A stretch of 64,000 nt of DNA from Flavobacterium palustre. Lineage in GTDB: Bacteria > Bacteroidota > Bacteroidia > Flavobacteriales > Flavobacteriaceae. Positions 35,329 through 44,238 of the stretch are shown piece after piece. The position numbers and the translations under genes are program-made. The notes below the pieces were generated by a model. It was not told the DNA's origin. It was given only the letters and a program-made list of their open reading frames with translations, and searched no databases. The stretch spans positions 62,001-126,000 of the forward strand of contig NZ_BMGA01000008.1 in NCBI RefSeq assembly GCF_014639535.1, written 5' to 3'. Every line of letters begins with the position of its first letter. Within the stretch, counting starts at the first letter, position 1.

Positions 35329-36048
35329 ATGGCTGAATGGACAGAAAGAGCTGAATTATTATTTAGAAAAGAAGGATTAGAAAAATTACAAAAAGCACAC
35401 ATACTTGTAGTAGGATTAGGTGGTGTGGGCTCATTTGCGGCTGAATTTTTAGCCAGAGCAGGAGTAGGGAAAATGACTATTGTTGATGGAGATGTGGTGG
35501 ACATTACTAATATTAACCGACAATTGCCGGCTTTGCATTCTACTGTAGGGGAGCCTAAAATTACCATTGTAGGTGACAGATTAATGGATATTAACCCGGA
35601 ATTGCAACTGACCCGTGTCCAGGAATTTCTTTCTCCTGAACGTGCTTTCGAAATTGTAAATACCGACTTTGATTACGTTTTAGACTGTATTGATAGTATT
35701 ACTCCAAAATTAAACCTGATTGTAGGGGCTAAGAAAAAAGGTGTGAAAATTATTTCGAATATGGGAGCCGGAGGAAAAATGCAGGCAGGTAAAGTGGTTG
35801 TAAAAGACATTAGCAAAACCGATGTGTGCCCGTTAGCCAAAGTGGTTCGAAAACGCCTTAAGAAAATGGGTGTCAGCCGTGGAGTGAAAGCGGTATTTTC
35901 TATCGAAAAACCGGACGAAGGCAGTGTGAAAAAGACAGATGGTTCTAATTTTAAAAAATCGTTCTACGGAACCAATAGCTATATGCCGTGTTTATTTGGT
36001 TTACACGCAGCCGAAACGGTAATTCGTTATATCGTTAAAAAAGAGTAG
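35329..36048 (+). CDS. tcdA: tRNA threonylcarbamoyladenosine dehydratase (TcdA)
   Basis: ThiF/MoeB-like E1 enzyme of 239 aa that cyclises t6A to ct6A in tRNA using ATP. It has the nucleotide-binding VVGLGGVGSFAAEFLARAGVG, then MTIVDGDVVDITNINRQLPA with the conserved Arg, KPKITIVGDRL-type Lys nearby (EPKITIVGDRL), the SYMPCLFGLHAAETVIRYIV C-terminus and the TDVCPLAKVVRKRLK motif. The length fits TcdA rather than MoeB or ThiF. It lies 31 bp after the tatD-like gene and is likely in the same transcript. Confidence 0.9.
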   Translation: MAEWTERAELLFRKEGLEKLQKAHILVVGLGGVGSFAAEFLARAGVGKMTIVDGDVVDITNINRQLPALHSTVGEPKITIVGDRLMDINPELQLTRVQEFLSPERAFEIVNTDFDYVLDCIDSITPKLNLIVGAKKKGVKIISNMGAGGKMQAGKVVVKDISKTDVCPLAKVVRKRLKKMGVSRGVKAVFSIEKPDEGSVKKTDGSNFKKSFYGTNSYMPCLFGLHAAETVIRYIVKKE

Positions 36049-36122
36049 GGAAGAAGGAAGTTAGAAGAGGGAATAAATGCAGATTACGGCATAAACAACA
36101 AACTAAAAATAACAAACTAAAA

Positions 36123-36797
36123 ATGATACAAACAGTAATTTTTGATATGGACGGTGTAATTGTGGATACGGAACCGGTACACCGTTATTCGTATTACAAA
36201 CAATTTGCCGAGTTAAATATCGAAGTAAGCGAAGAATTATACACTTCGTTTACAGGAAATTCAACCCGAAATATTTTTCAAAAACTAAAAGATATTTTTC
36301 AACTGGAACAGGAAGTTGAAGATTTGATTCAAAGAAAAAGAAGCATTTTTAATGATGCTTTTGATACCAAAAAAGACTTGGACTTGTTGGCGGGAGTTCG
36401 CAATTTAATTGAGGATTTACATCAAAATGGGGTGCAGTTAATTTTGGCTTCATCGGCTTCAAAAGTAACTATCGAACGTATTTTCAACCGTTTTGATTTG
36501 CACAAATATTTCACACATAAAGTAAGTGGTGAAGATTTTCCAAAATCAAAACCACATCCGGCTATTTTTGAACACGCAGCGAGTTTATCAGTGGCTCCAA
36601 AAGAAAATTGTATTATTATTGAAGATAGCACAAACGGAATTGTTGCCGGAAAAGCGGCAGGCATTTTGTGTATAGGTTACAATAGTTTGCATTCTAAAAA
36701 TCAGGATTTATCATTGGCGGATTATGTTGTCAATCACTTTGATGAGTTGGATTATGCCAGAGTTAAAGATATGGATTCTAAATTATGCAATTATTAA
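36123..36797 (+). CDS. HAD-superfamily phosphatase / beta-phosphoglucomutase-like
   Basis: A 224-aa cytoplasmic HAD hydrolase with all four motifs: VIFDMDGVIVDTEPVHRYSY (catalytic Asp pair), LILASSASKVTIERIF (motif II), the Lys in SKPHPAIFEHAAS and IIIEDSTNGIVAGKAAGILC (motif IV). The C1 cap between residues 18 and 85 is helical as in beta-phosphoglucomutase and sugar-phosphate phosphatases. The substrate is not predictable. It is the last gene of the apt-tatD-tcdA run; a 75-bp gap with short direct repeats precedes it. Confidence 0.9.
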   Translation: MIQTVIFDMDGVIVDTEPVHRYSYYKQFAELNIEVSEELYTSFTGNSTRNIFQKLKDIFQLEQEVEDLIQRKRSIFNDAFDTKKDLDLLAGVRNLIEDLHQNGVQLILASSASKVTIERIFNRFDLHKYFTHKVSGEDFPKSKPHPAIFEHAASLSVAPKENCIIIEDSTNGIVAGKAAGILCIGYNSLHSKNQDLSLADYVVNHFDELDYARVKDMDSKLCNY

Positions 36798-36945
36798 CAT
36801 CTTAGTTTATAAGAAGTTGTAAATTTGAAAGTAAAGAAAAATACAGAATGTATGAAATCGCAATTAACAACAAGTTTGCGTAAGTAAACACCAATCAGTA
36901 AAAAGCGATAACATAATTGACTGCTAAAAAATAAATTTTACAGAT

Positions 36946-37788
36946 ATGAAAAGAATATTGGTTGTTTTGTCTCTTATTATCTCTCAATATGTTGTTGAAG
37001 CTCAGGTAAGAATTCCTGAAACAAGTCCGAAAGCCGTTGTAAAACAAGTGGTAGGTTTGACAGATGTTGAAATTGAATATTCACGTCCTTCGGCCAGAGG
37101 AAGATCGGTTTTAGGAAATTTAGTGCCTTTGGGAAAATTATGGAGAACCGGAGCTAATGATAATTCAATCATTACGTTTAGTGATGATGTGGTTATTAAT
37201 GGTAAGACCTTAAAAAAAGGTAAATATGCCTTATATACCATTCCTAATATTCAAAGTTGGGAAGTATTGTTTTATACCGCAACTGATAATTGGGGAACGC
37301 CTAAAGAATTTGATGAGTCTAAAGTAGCTTTGAAAACAACAGTTAACGAAGAAGCTTTGGTGAAACCGGTTGAAACTTTTACCCTTTCGATAGGGAATTT
37401 AGACAGTAATTCGGCGACTTTAGATATTGCCTGGGAAAATTCATTTGTTTCTTTAAAATTTGAAGTTCCTACTCAAAAGAAAGCTATTGCCAGTATCGAA
37501 AAAACATTAGCAGGTCCTACGCCGGAAGAATATTATACCGCAGCCCAATATTATTACCAGTCTAATGGCGATATCGAAAAAGGAAGAACTTATATAGATA
37601 AAGCAGTTGAATTGTCTAAGTCGGTGCCTTTTTATTATTTGAGATTAAAATCGTTAATTCAGGCAAAACAAGGCGATAAAAAAGGAGCTATTGAAACCGC
37701 TAAATGGTCTATCTCTGCCTCCGAAGCAGCCGGAAACAAAGAATATGTGGAAATGAATAAAGCTAGTATAGAAGAATGGAGTAGATAA
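36946..37788 (+). CDS. DUF2911 domain-containing secreted protein
   Basis: Exported 280-aa protein with a signal peptide (about 20 aa, ISQYVVEAQ). The DUF2911 domain runs to about residue 165: VEIEYSRPSARGRSVLGNLV, LGKLWRTGANDNSIITFSDD, GKYALYTIPNIQSWEVLFYT. The C-terminal ~90 residues form TPR-like helices (EEYYTAAQYYYQSNGDIEKG and the following YLRLKSLIQAKQGDKKGAIE). The family is common in Bacteroidota and has no known function. It is a single gene with its own terminator. Confidence 0.88.
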   Translation: MKRILVVLSLIISQYVVEAQVRIPETSPKAVVKQVVGLTDVEIEYSRPSARGRSVLGNLVPLGKLWRTGANDNSIITFSDDVVINGKTLKKGKYALYTIPNIQSWEVLFYTATDNWGTPKEFDESKVALKTTVNEEALVKPVETFTLSIGNLDSNSATLDIAWENSFVSLKFEVPTQKKAIASIEKTLAGPTPEEYYTAAQYYYQSNGDIEKGRTYIDKAVELSKSVPFYYLRLKSLIQAKQGDKKGAIETAKWSISASEAAGNKEYVEMNKASIEEWSR

Positions 37789-37806
37789 AATATTCTGTTT
37801 TTCATG

Positions 37807-37847
37807 AAAAAATCCCATTCGGACATGATTGTGCGAATGGGATTTTT
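37807..37847 (+). terminator. Terminator after the DUF2911 gene
   Basis: AAAAATCCCATTCG pairs with CGAATGGGATTTTT (37834-37847) around an 11-nt loop. Confidence 0.88.
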
Positions 37848-38007
37848 GTTTTTATACGTTATGACAATAGTTTAATTGATTTATTTGTAATAAAAATTAT
37901 GAATGGTTGTTCTAATTGTTAATAGGAATTATGTGTAAAGTCAAAGACATTTGCGTAGCGTTCATAAGGAACTATACTTTGCGGAGTAGTGAGTTTTAGT
38001 GTCATTA

Positions 38008-40593
38008 TTATTTCTTAGAAATTGAGATGTTTAGACTTCTCCGTTTAACCCATTTTTCCAATTCTACTGCCCAAAATACAATACTTGATAGTCCTAAACA
38101 GGTCAATAGTTCAATAAGTGTCAAAGATTGTGTACGGAAAATGTCTTGTAAAAAAGGAACATAAATTACCGCCATTTGTAACCCAAGTGTCAACAGAACT
38201 GCCCCCACCAATTGTTTATTTCCAAAAATGCCTTGACTGAAAAGTGATTTCCAGTCGCTGCGAATAGCCATTGCATGTCCCATTTGTGATATGCTTAAAA
38301 CTGTAAATACCATTGTCATCCATTTCTCATTGCCTGCGTGTCTTGCCCAAGCTTGTGTTCCTATACATATAGCACCCATAAGCAACCCCACCCAAAGAAT
38401 ATGAATGCCCAGACCATCACTGAAAATACTTTCATCTGTTTTGCGTGGCTGACGTTTTAAAATGTTCTCTTCGGCTCCTTCAGATGTAAAAGCAAGTCCG
38501 GGCAAACCGTCTGTAACAAGATTTATCCAAAGAATATGTATTGGAAGAAGCGGAATTGGCAAACCGATAAGAGGCGCAAGGAAAATTGTCCATACCTCAC
38601 CACTGTTGCTTGTCATAGTGTATTTTATGAATTTGCGAATGTTGTCAAAAATTCTACGACCTTCTCGCACTGCTTTTATGATAGTGGCAAAATTATCATC
38701 TAATAAAATCATGTGTGCCGCTTCTTTTGAAACATCAGTACCAGTAATACCCATTGCGATACCAATGTTGGCCCGTTTCAATGCAGGAGCATCATTCACT
38801 CCATCGCCTGTCATCGCAACAAAATGATTTTTCTTTTGCAATGCTTTTACAATATTTAGTTTTTGTTCGGGCGATACACGCGCATATACTTTTATGTATT
38901 CAATCTCTTTTTCAAATTCTTCATCTGTAAAATTAGCAAGTTCAGTTCCTGTAATTATCCTGTCGGTTTTGTGTTGTAAAATCCCTGTTTCGGTGGCAAT
39001 AGCTTTTGCTGTAATAGGATGGTCGCCAGTGATCATAATGGGTGTAATACCTGCTGTGTGGCAATCTGTAATCGCCTGTATGACTTCTTCCCTTGGAGGG
39101 TCAATCATTGCTGCCAAGCCAATAAATTTTAAATTGTTCTCAATGCTCTCTATTGAAATACTCTTGGGTAATTCATCTACGAGTTTTAAGGCATAAGCCA
39201 AAACCCTTTTTCCTTGTTGAGCAAACTTTTCGGTAGCTTCATTTATTTCTTCTGAATTTGCATCCTTACAACTGCTTAAAATATTTTCTACAGCACCTTT
39301 TGTAACAATTAGCCATTGTCCAGCTAAAGGATAAATGGTTGTCATTCGTTTTCGCACCGAATCAAAAGGCAATTCATATTGACGTTTAAAATCTGTCAAC
39401 CATTTTTGGTTGTAATATATGTTTTTTCGGACATATTCAACCAAAGCCACTTCGGTTGGGTCGCCTTTGAGTTGTTTACTTTCATCGGTTATCACATCAT
39501 GGTTCAGTTCCATCGAAAGTAGCAATAGTTGCTCTGCTGTAAACTCATTGATTCCTTCCGTTTTTGGCGAAATCCAACAATCCATAACTGTCATTTTATT
39601 TTGAGTGATGGTTCCTGTCTTATCGGAACAGATGTAAGTAACAGAACCCAATGTTTCAACGGCAGGTAATTTTCGGATGAGTGAATTTTTACGAACCATC
39701 TGTTTCGCACCCAAAGCCAAAGCAATAGTGATAACTGCTGGTAATGCCTCGGGAATGGCAGCTACTGCGACAGAGATGGCGGTGAGCAACATGCGGATAG
39801 GGTCTTCGCCACGCAGCAAACCTCCACCGTAAATAATGGCACAAATAAAAATTACAACAAAAGATAGTTTTTTTCCAAAGTCAGCTAATCGCTTTTGAAG
39901 TGGTGTTTTAGTTTCATCCTCTTGTAGCAGTTGAGCTATCCGACCAATTTCGGTGTCCATACCAGTTGCCACCACAATACCCTCAGCTCTTCCATAAGTT
40001 ACAATTGTTGTTTTGTAAGCCATATTGAATCGGTCGCCTAGCGGTGAGTTTTCCGGGATTATTTCATCTGTGTGTTTTTCTACTGCATTGGATTCTCCGG
40101 TTAATGATGCCTCTTCCACTTTTAAGGAGTAAGTTTCTGTTAAACGAATATCTGCCGGAACCGACATCCCTGCTTCTAGAATTATGATATCACCGGGCAC
40201 TAACTCGGATGCAGCAAGTTGAACAATATTTCCTCCTCTGCGAACCGTAGCAGTAAATGCCGACATTTTTTTCAATGTTTCCATTGCTTTTTCTGCACGG
40301 TATTCCTGCACAAAACCTATGATAGCATTAAGTAACACAATGATTAATATTACAATGGCATCTTTTAAATCGCCCACAGCTAAAGAAATTACAGCTGCTA
40401 ACAGCAGAATAATAACCATTACATCCTTAAACTGATGCATCAATAAAACGAGAATAGAAATTTTCTTTTTTTCTAGTAGTTCGTTTTTACCATATTGTTT
40501 TTGGCGTTCTTCAACTTCTGCTCTATGCAAGCCTTTTTTACTTGTGTTAAACAATTGATAAGTTTCAGAAACGGATAGAAGATGGTTTTTCAT
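38008..40593 (-). CDS. Cation-translocating P-type ATPase (P2A, Ca2+ type)
   Basis: Inner-membrane ion pump of 861 aa. It has the phosphorylation site ICSDKTGTITQNK with D324, the membrane motif AIPEALPAVITI (281-290) that corresponds to the P2A calcium-site motif PEGLP, LTGESNAVEK as the actuator loop, and MTGDGVNDAPALK as the hinge motif. Two N-terminal and six C-terminal membrane helices are visible. The N-terminal 'cation ATPase N' region is present, so it resembles SERCA/PMR1-type pumps rather than heavy-metal pumps. It is a single gene whose promoter region lies next to the distal end of the cassette array. Confidence 0.92.
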   Translation of the reverse strand: MKNHLLSVSETYQLFNTSKKGLHRAEVEERQKQYGKNELLEKKKISILVLLMHQFKDVMVIILLLAAVISLAVGDLKDAIVILIIVLLNAIIGFVQEYRAEKAMETLKKMSAFTATVRRGGNIVQLAASELVPGDIIILEAGMSVPADIRLTETYSLKVEEASLTGESNAVEKHTDEIIPENSPLGDRFNMAYKTTIVTYGRAEGIVVATGMDTEIGRIAQLLQEDETKTPLQKRLADFGKKLSFVVIFICAIIYGGGLLRGEDPIRMLLTAISVAVAAIPEALPAVITIALALGAKQMVRKNSLIRKLPAVETLGSVTYICSDKTGTITQNKMTVMDCWISPKTEGINEFTAEQLLLLSMELNHDVITDESKQLKGDPTEVALVEYVRKNIYYNQKWLTDFKRQYELPFDSVRKRMTTIYPLAGQWLIVTKGAVENILSSCKDANSEEINEATEKFAQQGKRVLAYALKLVDELPKSISIESIENNLKFIGLAAMIDPPREEVIQAITDCHTAGITPIMITGDHPITAKAIATETGILQHKTDRIITGTELANFTDEEFEKEIEYIKVYARVSPEQKLNIVKALQKKNHFVAMTGDGVNDAPALKRANIGIAMGITGTDVSKEAAHMILLDDNFATIIKAVREGRRIFDNIRKFIKYTMTSNSGEVWTIFLAPLIGLPIPLLPIHILWINLVTDGLPGLAFTSEGAEENILKRQPRKTDESIFSDGLGIHILWVGLLMGAICIGTQAWARHAGNEKWMTMVFTVLSISQMGHAMAIRSDWKSLFSQGIFGNKQLVGAVLLTLGLQMAVIYVPFLQDIFRTQSLTLIELLTCLGLSSIVFWAVELEKWVKRRSLNISISKK

Positions 40594-40794
40594 TTCAATA
40601 ATGAGTTTTTACTTTGAAAATACTAATACAGGCACTTTGGTAGTTTATGTTAACTCTGCCGATTTACTTGGTAAGAACATACTTTCGAATCCTTTCTACA
40701 CTTTTGTTTATTAGTTGCTTATAAAAAAAGGGTTGTCCTTGTGTTTATTTTTGAATTCAGGTCGGGCCTTTGTCGTTTGTACGGTCGTCCTACC

Positions 40795-40936
40795 ATTGGC
40801 TATAACGGTTTGGGGCTTTGCGAAGTGGCGAACTTCGTAGCGACATATTTTCCACTAAGATAAAATTTATTGAGAAACGTGAACGTGAAACTTACCATAA
40901 AATTAGCAATTGCGAGAAACGGCTGTTACCAGCAGC
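40795..40936 (-). repeat. attC-like palindrome E2 (distal end of array)
   Basis: Ends AAC (40804-40806) and GTT (40925-40927). Left spacer GGTTT, right spacer A, the fixed 5:1 asymmetry. Stem: GGGGCTTTGCGAAGTGGCGA against TCTCGCAATTGCTAATTTTA read as complement; weaker than the others. Its opening on the minus strand, AAGCTGCTGGTAAC, agrees with the complement of its cassette start (AAGTTGCTGGTAAC, at E3) in 13 of 14 positions. Confidence 0.75.
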
Positions 40937-41326
40937 TTAATTTATTTGAACTTTATATTTTATCAGAATTGCTAATGACGATATTATAGAAGGAAGAAAC
41001 ATAACAATCAAAACTATAATCGGCTCATATGAGTCACCAATTCCGTAACTCTTGGAAAAAATAAATGGCGACAGAAACGCAAACACGCATCCAAAAATCA
41101 ATGAAAATATTGCAGTTAATTTTATTATGAGTTTATGTTTAAAATCATTCAATCCAAACGTCCGAGCGTTCCATCCGGTAACAGCCATTCCAATAAATAT
41201 TGCCAAAGTCAAGAATGCAGTAATCTCGAGACTTTCATAAATTAAAATTAGAAATGTTATAAGTGCCATTATTGAATAAAACACAGCTGAAATCCATCCA
41301 AAACTTCGAACTATTTTTTCTTTCAT
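40937..41326 (-). CDS. Cassette 6: small membrane protein of unknown function
   Basis: A 129-aa protein with four hydrophobic segments (YSIMALITFLILIYESLEIT, FLTLAIFIGMAVTG, LTAIFSLIFGCVFAFLSPFI, VLIVMFLPSIISSLAILIKY) and a charged loop between the second and third. I do not recognise the family. It is the most distal cassette. Its stop codon lies directly at the start of E2 and its 5' side begins 75 bp from the junction GTTACCAGCA at E3. Confidence 0.7.
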   Translation of the reverse strand: MKEKIVRSFGWISAVFYSIMALITFLILIYESLEITAFLTLAIFIGMAVTGWNARTFGLNDFKHKLIIKLTAIFSLIFGCVFAFLSPFIFSKSYGIGDSYEPIIVLIVMFLPSIISSLAILIKYKVQIN

Positions 41327-41390
41327 TTTACTTTAATTCTTTCGGCTCATTTTTTTAATGTCGGTTAATCGAGTGGTTTCGTGCGGCCAA

Positions 41391-41532
41391 GTTGCTGGTA
41401 ACGTTCTGGTACTACAGCGGGTTTGGGACTAAATTAAGCCCATTCTTCGGATTTGCCAAATCATTCAGATACAAAACCATTTTTCCATTAAGCCTATTGC
41501 CCAAATCCGTTGTAGTAGCTGTTACCAGCAGT
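41391..41532 (-). repeat. attC-like palindrome E3
   Basis: Ends AAC (41400-41402) and GTT (41521-41523). The arms TGCTGGTAACGTTCTGGTAC and the complement of TAGCTGTTACCAGCA match through TGCTGGTAAC, then show 5-nt versus 1-nt spacing before the stem TACTACAGCGGGTTTGGG against TACTACAACGGATTTGGG. The strongest stem of the set. Its opening (TGCTGGTAAC) matches its own cassette start TGCTGGAAAC, at E4, in 9 of 10 positions. Confidence 0.85.
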
Positions 41533-41534
41533 GA

Positions 41535-41996
41535 TTATTTCTTGACAAACTCTGTCGAAAGATTATTCCCCCAAGGCATAGTTTTCAATATAATTTGTTT
41601 CTCATTCGGCTCAATTTCTAGCCATAATTCGCTTTTTTTAATCGAGTCAAAATCTAGAATTAGTATTGGCGAATCGATTTCTTCAATTTTCCATTTTCCT
41701 TTGCCGGCATTATTATATTGTCTGGATTTATTCAGAGTGAAAGTCTCGTTGTCATAGACAATGAGGATATCTTTTTCTTTTCCGAGATTGTAGTTACCTA
41801 CGATTTTATTTTCCAAATTTAGTTGGAATATAGAAACTAATGCAAGATGAATAAATGGAAGTGCAAGAAAACCTAAGCCTATATAAAGAGTTTTATTTGT
41901 ATTACCTTTTCTAATTTTGAAAATACCGATAAGAGTTAATATTATACCAATCAAAGGACTGATTATGTAAAGTGGGAATGTCCAAAGTGCTTCCAT
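41535..41996 (-). CDS. Cassette 5: small membrane protein of unknown function
   Basis: A 153-aa protein. Two or three N-terminal membrane helices (PLYIISPLIGIILTLIGIF, LYIGLGFLALPFIHLALVSI) are followed by a soluble, presumably exported, lipocalin-like stretch: NKIVGNYNLGKEKDILIVYD and FTLNKSRQYNNAGKGKWKIE, ending NEKQIILKTMPWGNN. That pattern (membrane anchor plus small beta domain) is common among cassette-borne proteins, but I recognise no family. It is bounded by the E4 junction on its 5' side and E3 on its 3' side. Confidence 0.72.
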   Translation of the reverse strand: MEALWTFPLYIISPLIGIILTLIGIFKIRKGNTNKTLYIGLGFLALPFIHLALVSIFQLNLENKIVGNYNLGKEKDILIVYDNETFTLNKSRQYNNAGKGKWKIEEIDSPILILDFDSIKKSELWLEIEPNEKQIILKTMPWGNNLSTEFVKK

Positions 41997-42031
41997 ATTT
42001 TATTTTATCGTAGTATTTTTGGTCTGTATCA

Positions 42032-42170
42032 TTGCTGGAAACGGTTTGCGGCTTTGCGTAGTGGCGGATTTTACCACAAATGTTGATACGAAGCACACAC
42101 TTCAAAGATAGCACAAATGTTCATACGAAGCACGTCACCCGCCATTACGCAAAACCGCTGTTACCTGCTG
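42032..42170 (-). repeat. attC-like palindrome E4
   Basis: Ends AAC (42040-42042) and GTT (42160-42162). Left spacer GGTTT, right spacer A. Stem GCGGCTTTGCGTAGTGGCGG against GCGGTTTTGCGTAATGGCGG, 17 of 20 positions paired. Its opening on the minus strand, GCAGGTAAC, equals the complement of its own cassette start GTTACCTGC (at E5) and differs from the GCTGG variant of its neighbours. The loop holds a 22-bp direct repeat (CACAAATGTTGATACGAAGC at 42075, repeated at 42112). Confidence 0.85.
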
Positions 42171-42269
42171 GGCTTTGTCATGTCGTTTATTTTTTAGTGA
42201 ATTCGCAAAAGCAAAAGCCACAAGCAGATGAACCGCTTATGGCTTCTTGTTAAAATGTTTTTTGCTAAA

Positions 42270-43013
42270 TTATTTGAGCAAATGGTTTACATAACCACCA
42301 TCAACCCAAATGTCTGTACCTGTAATGAAGCTTGCATGGTCAGAAGCTAAGAACAAAATAGTACTCGCTATTTCTTCTGGTTTTCCTACTCTTTTCAAAG
42401 CGGTACCTGATGCCAAATGTGCTTTCACATCGTCATTAGCAACACTGTCTAAGCCTGGTGTGTTTATTGGACCTGGACTTACAATGTTTACTCTTATTTT
42501 TCTATCAGCCAATTCGTTTGCAGCAATTTGGGCAATTTTGTTTACCGCACCTTTTGTTGCAGCATAGGCACTGCTATACATGGTAGCTGCTTGTGCAATT
42601 GTAGATGACGTAAAAAGTACTGAAGACCCGTCAGCCAAATGTGGTATTAATTTTTGTAATGTAAAATACAAGCCTTTTACATTGGTGTTGAACTGAGCAT
42701 CGAAATCGGCTTCCGAGGTCATTGCAATGGGTGAAAATATGGCTATACCTGCATTTAAGAATAGTATATCAATTTTATTTCCACTTTCTGCAATTGCCTT
42801 TTCTAAAACTGCAATTCCTGTCAAATTCGAAATATCAGAAACCACTGTTTTCAGCAATGGGCTGTTAATTTGCGATGCTGCTTCTTTTAGGTTTTCGGTA
42901 CTTCTACCTGTTATCCAAACACTTGCTCCTGCATTGATGAATGCTTTTGCGGTGGCAAATCCAATTCCTTTGGTGCCGCCTGTCACTAATACATTTTTGT
43001 TTTTAAAATCCAT
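42270..43013 (-). CDS. Cassette 4: SDR family oxidoreductase
   Basis: A 247-aa NAD(P)-dependent short-chain dehydrogenase. Rossmann motif NVLVTGGTKGIGFATAKAF, NADPH-specific ITGRSTENL, the NNAG-equivalent LNAGIAIFSP, and the catalytic Ser plus YxxxK in SAYAATKGAVN with an Ala before Tyr's partner (Tyr-Ala-Ala-Thr-Lys). C-terminal GTDIWVDGGYVNHLL closes the fold. The substrate is unknown. It is divergent from the HxlR regulator gene in the same cassette; SDR/HxlR pairs of this kind are common, with the regulator responding to a reactive electrophile or quinone. Confidence 0.93.
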   Translation of the reverse strand: MDFKNKNVLVTGGTKGIGFATAKAFINAGASVWITGRSTENLKEAASQINSPLLKTVVSDISNLTGIAVLEKAIAESGNKIDILFLNAGIAIFSPIAMTSEADFDAQFNTNVKGLYFTLQKLIPHLADGSSVLFTSSTIAQAATMYSSAYAATKGAVNKIAQIAANELADRKIRVNIVSPGPINTPGLDSVANDDVKAHLASGTALKRVGKPEEIASTILFLASDHASFITGTDIWVDGGYVNHLLK

Positions 43014-43043
43014 TTCTTTACTTATTTTAAATTTTTAATGGCA

Positions 43044-43094
43044 CAAAATTATAACAGGTAAGTTATTTTAAGTAACTTTGTACTTAAAAATAAC
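43044..43094. promoter_or_regulatory. Divergent promoters and HxlR operator of cassette 4
   Basis: An imperfect palindrome GTTATTTTAAGTA (43062-43074), ACTTTG, TACTTAAAAATAAC (43081-43094) lies between the SDR and hxlR-like genes; the arms match except for one extra T. TAnnTTTG boxes occur for both directions: TAACTTTG (43073-43080, plus) and TAATTTTG (43051-43044, minus). The plus-strand box is inside the palindrome, so binding would repress at least hxlR. Confidence 0.7.
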
Positions 43095-43125
43095 AGTAAC
43101 ATCGGTGTAACAAAGTAACATTATT

Positions 43126-43479
43126 ATGTGCCTAACAAAAGATTTCGGACAGAAACACAAGACAGAAATGAGAGCCATTCAAGATTCTATGGATGTGTTA
43201 AATGGAAAGTGGGTAATACCTATTATTTCATCAATATGCTTTTATGAAACAAGAAGATTTTCGGACATTTTAAATGATATTGATGGGATTTCAAACAGAA
43301 TGTTGAGCAAAGAATTAAAGGCTTTGGAAGTGAACAAATTAGTAAAAAGAACCATTTTGGATACACAGCCCATTTCTGTGCAATATGAACTTACAGAGCA
43401 TGGTAGAACATTGCAAACGATTATCAATAACCTAACAGTATGGGGTATTTCGCACAGGAAGGAAATTATTGGTCAATAA
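43126..43479 (+). CDS. Cassette 4: HxlR-family transcriptional regulator
   Basis: A 117-aa winged-helix protein of the HxlR/MarR-like group. Landmarks: IQDSMDVLNGKWVIPIISSI, RFSDILNDIDGISNRMLSKE, LKALEVNKLVKRTILDTQPI, VQYELTEHGRTLQTIINNLT. An N-terminal Cys (MCLTKDFG) near the HTH may be redox-active, as in HypR/YodB-type sensors, although the family commonly has it at a slightly different spot. It is the only array gene on the plus strand. It probably regulates itself and the SDR gene through the palindrome at 43062-43094. Confidence 0.92.
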   Translation: MCLTKDFGQKHKTEMRAIQDSMDVLNGKWVIPIISSICFYETRRFSDILNDIDGISNRMLSKELKALEVNKLVKRTILDTQPISVQYELTEHGRTLQTIINNLTVWGISHRKEIIGQ

Positions 43480-43527
43480 AATTCTACAATACATATTCGA
43501 TGTTTCAAGTAGTCTTCGGTTTTAGCC

Positions 43528-43670
43528 TTGCAGGTAACGTTCTGGCGCTACACGAGGTTTGGGATTAAAGATGCGAGGTTTTTCGGTTAAACACAAATTT
43601 CCCAAATACAAAAATCATCTATAAATTCAGCCTAATGCCCAAATCTCGTGTAACGGCTGTTACCAGCAGT
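43528..43670 (-). repeat. attC-like palindrome E5
   Basis: Ends AAC (43536-43538) and GTT (43659-43661). Left spacer GTTCT, right spacer A. Stem GGCGCTACACGAGGTTTGGG against GCCGTTACACGAGATTTGGG, 17 of 20 paired. Its opening TGCTGGTAAC equals the complement of its own cassette start GTTACCAGCA (at E6), whereas its other end carries GTTACCTGCA, matching the next cassette's palindrome (E4). Confidence 0.85.
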
Positions 43671-44218
43671 TATTTTGTTTCAATTATTGTAAGTTTTGCT
43701 TTTTCGTATTCCTTTTTCCTTATTTTCCTTTCGCTTTTGGTTTCATAACCTGCAGGTAATAAAGTGTTATATCTCTCATCACTTAATAACCATAATTTAT
43801 ATTTTTCTTGAAATTTTTCAGTGCCAACAGATTGTATAAATGGCAAGTAGAACTCTACGAAATTTGTATTATTTTCACAGGTGCTCATTAAGCAATTTTG
43901 ATAGTAGAATCCTATATAATTAACAATAATTAGTTCAATTCTGTCTGCTATAATTATTGCGATTTCGCCTTTTGTTAAATTTCGTCCAATACATTCAGAT
44001 TTTACATTCGTTATAGTTTGGTCTGTAAAAAAATCTGCAAGAGTTGGTAATAATTTAGTTTTATATTCTATAATTTTTTTGGCTGGTTCAGTTTTGCTTA
44101 TTTCTTTAGAGTCATTTGTTTTCACAATTTCGTTTAATAAAGAGTCTATTTCAATTTTGTTTTGAGATAAAACTAAGTTGAAACTAAAAATTAAAACTAA
44201 AAGCAAAACATTCTTCAT
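43670..44218 (-). CDS. Cassette 3: secreted protein of unknown function
   Basis: A 182-aa protein with a signal peptide (MKNVLLLVLIFSFNLVLSQ), so probably periplasmic. Landmarks: KTKLLPTLADFFTDQTITNV, CIGRNLTKGEIAIIIADRIE, and YQNCLMSTCENNTNFVEFYL with three Cys that could form disulfides. The C-terminus is lysine-rich (KSERKIRKKEYEKAKLTIIE). I recognise no family; a resemblance to small secreted immunity or chaperone-like proteins cannot be substantiated. Its stop codon is the first base beyond E5. Confidence 0.72.
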   Translation of the reverse strand: MKNVLLLVLIFSFNLVLSQNKIEIDSLLNEIVKTNDSKEISKTEPAKKIIEYKTKLLPTLADFFTDQTITNVKSECIGRNLTKGEIAIIIADRIELIIVNYIGFYYQNCLMSTCENNTNFVEFYLPFIQSVGTEKFQEKYKLWLLSDERYNTLLPAGYETKSERKIRKKEYEKAKLTIIETK

Positions 44219-44238
44219 AGATGCTATTTTTCTTATAA

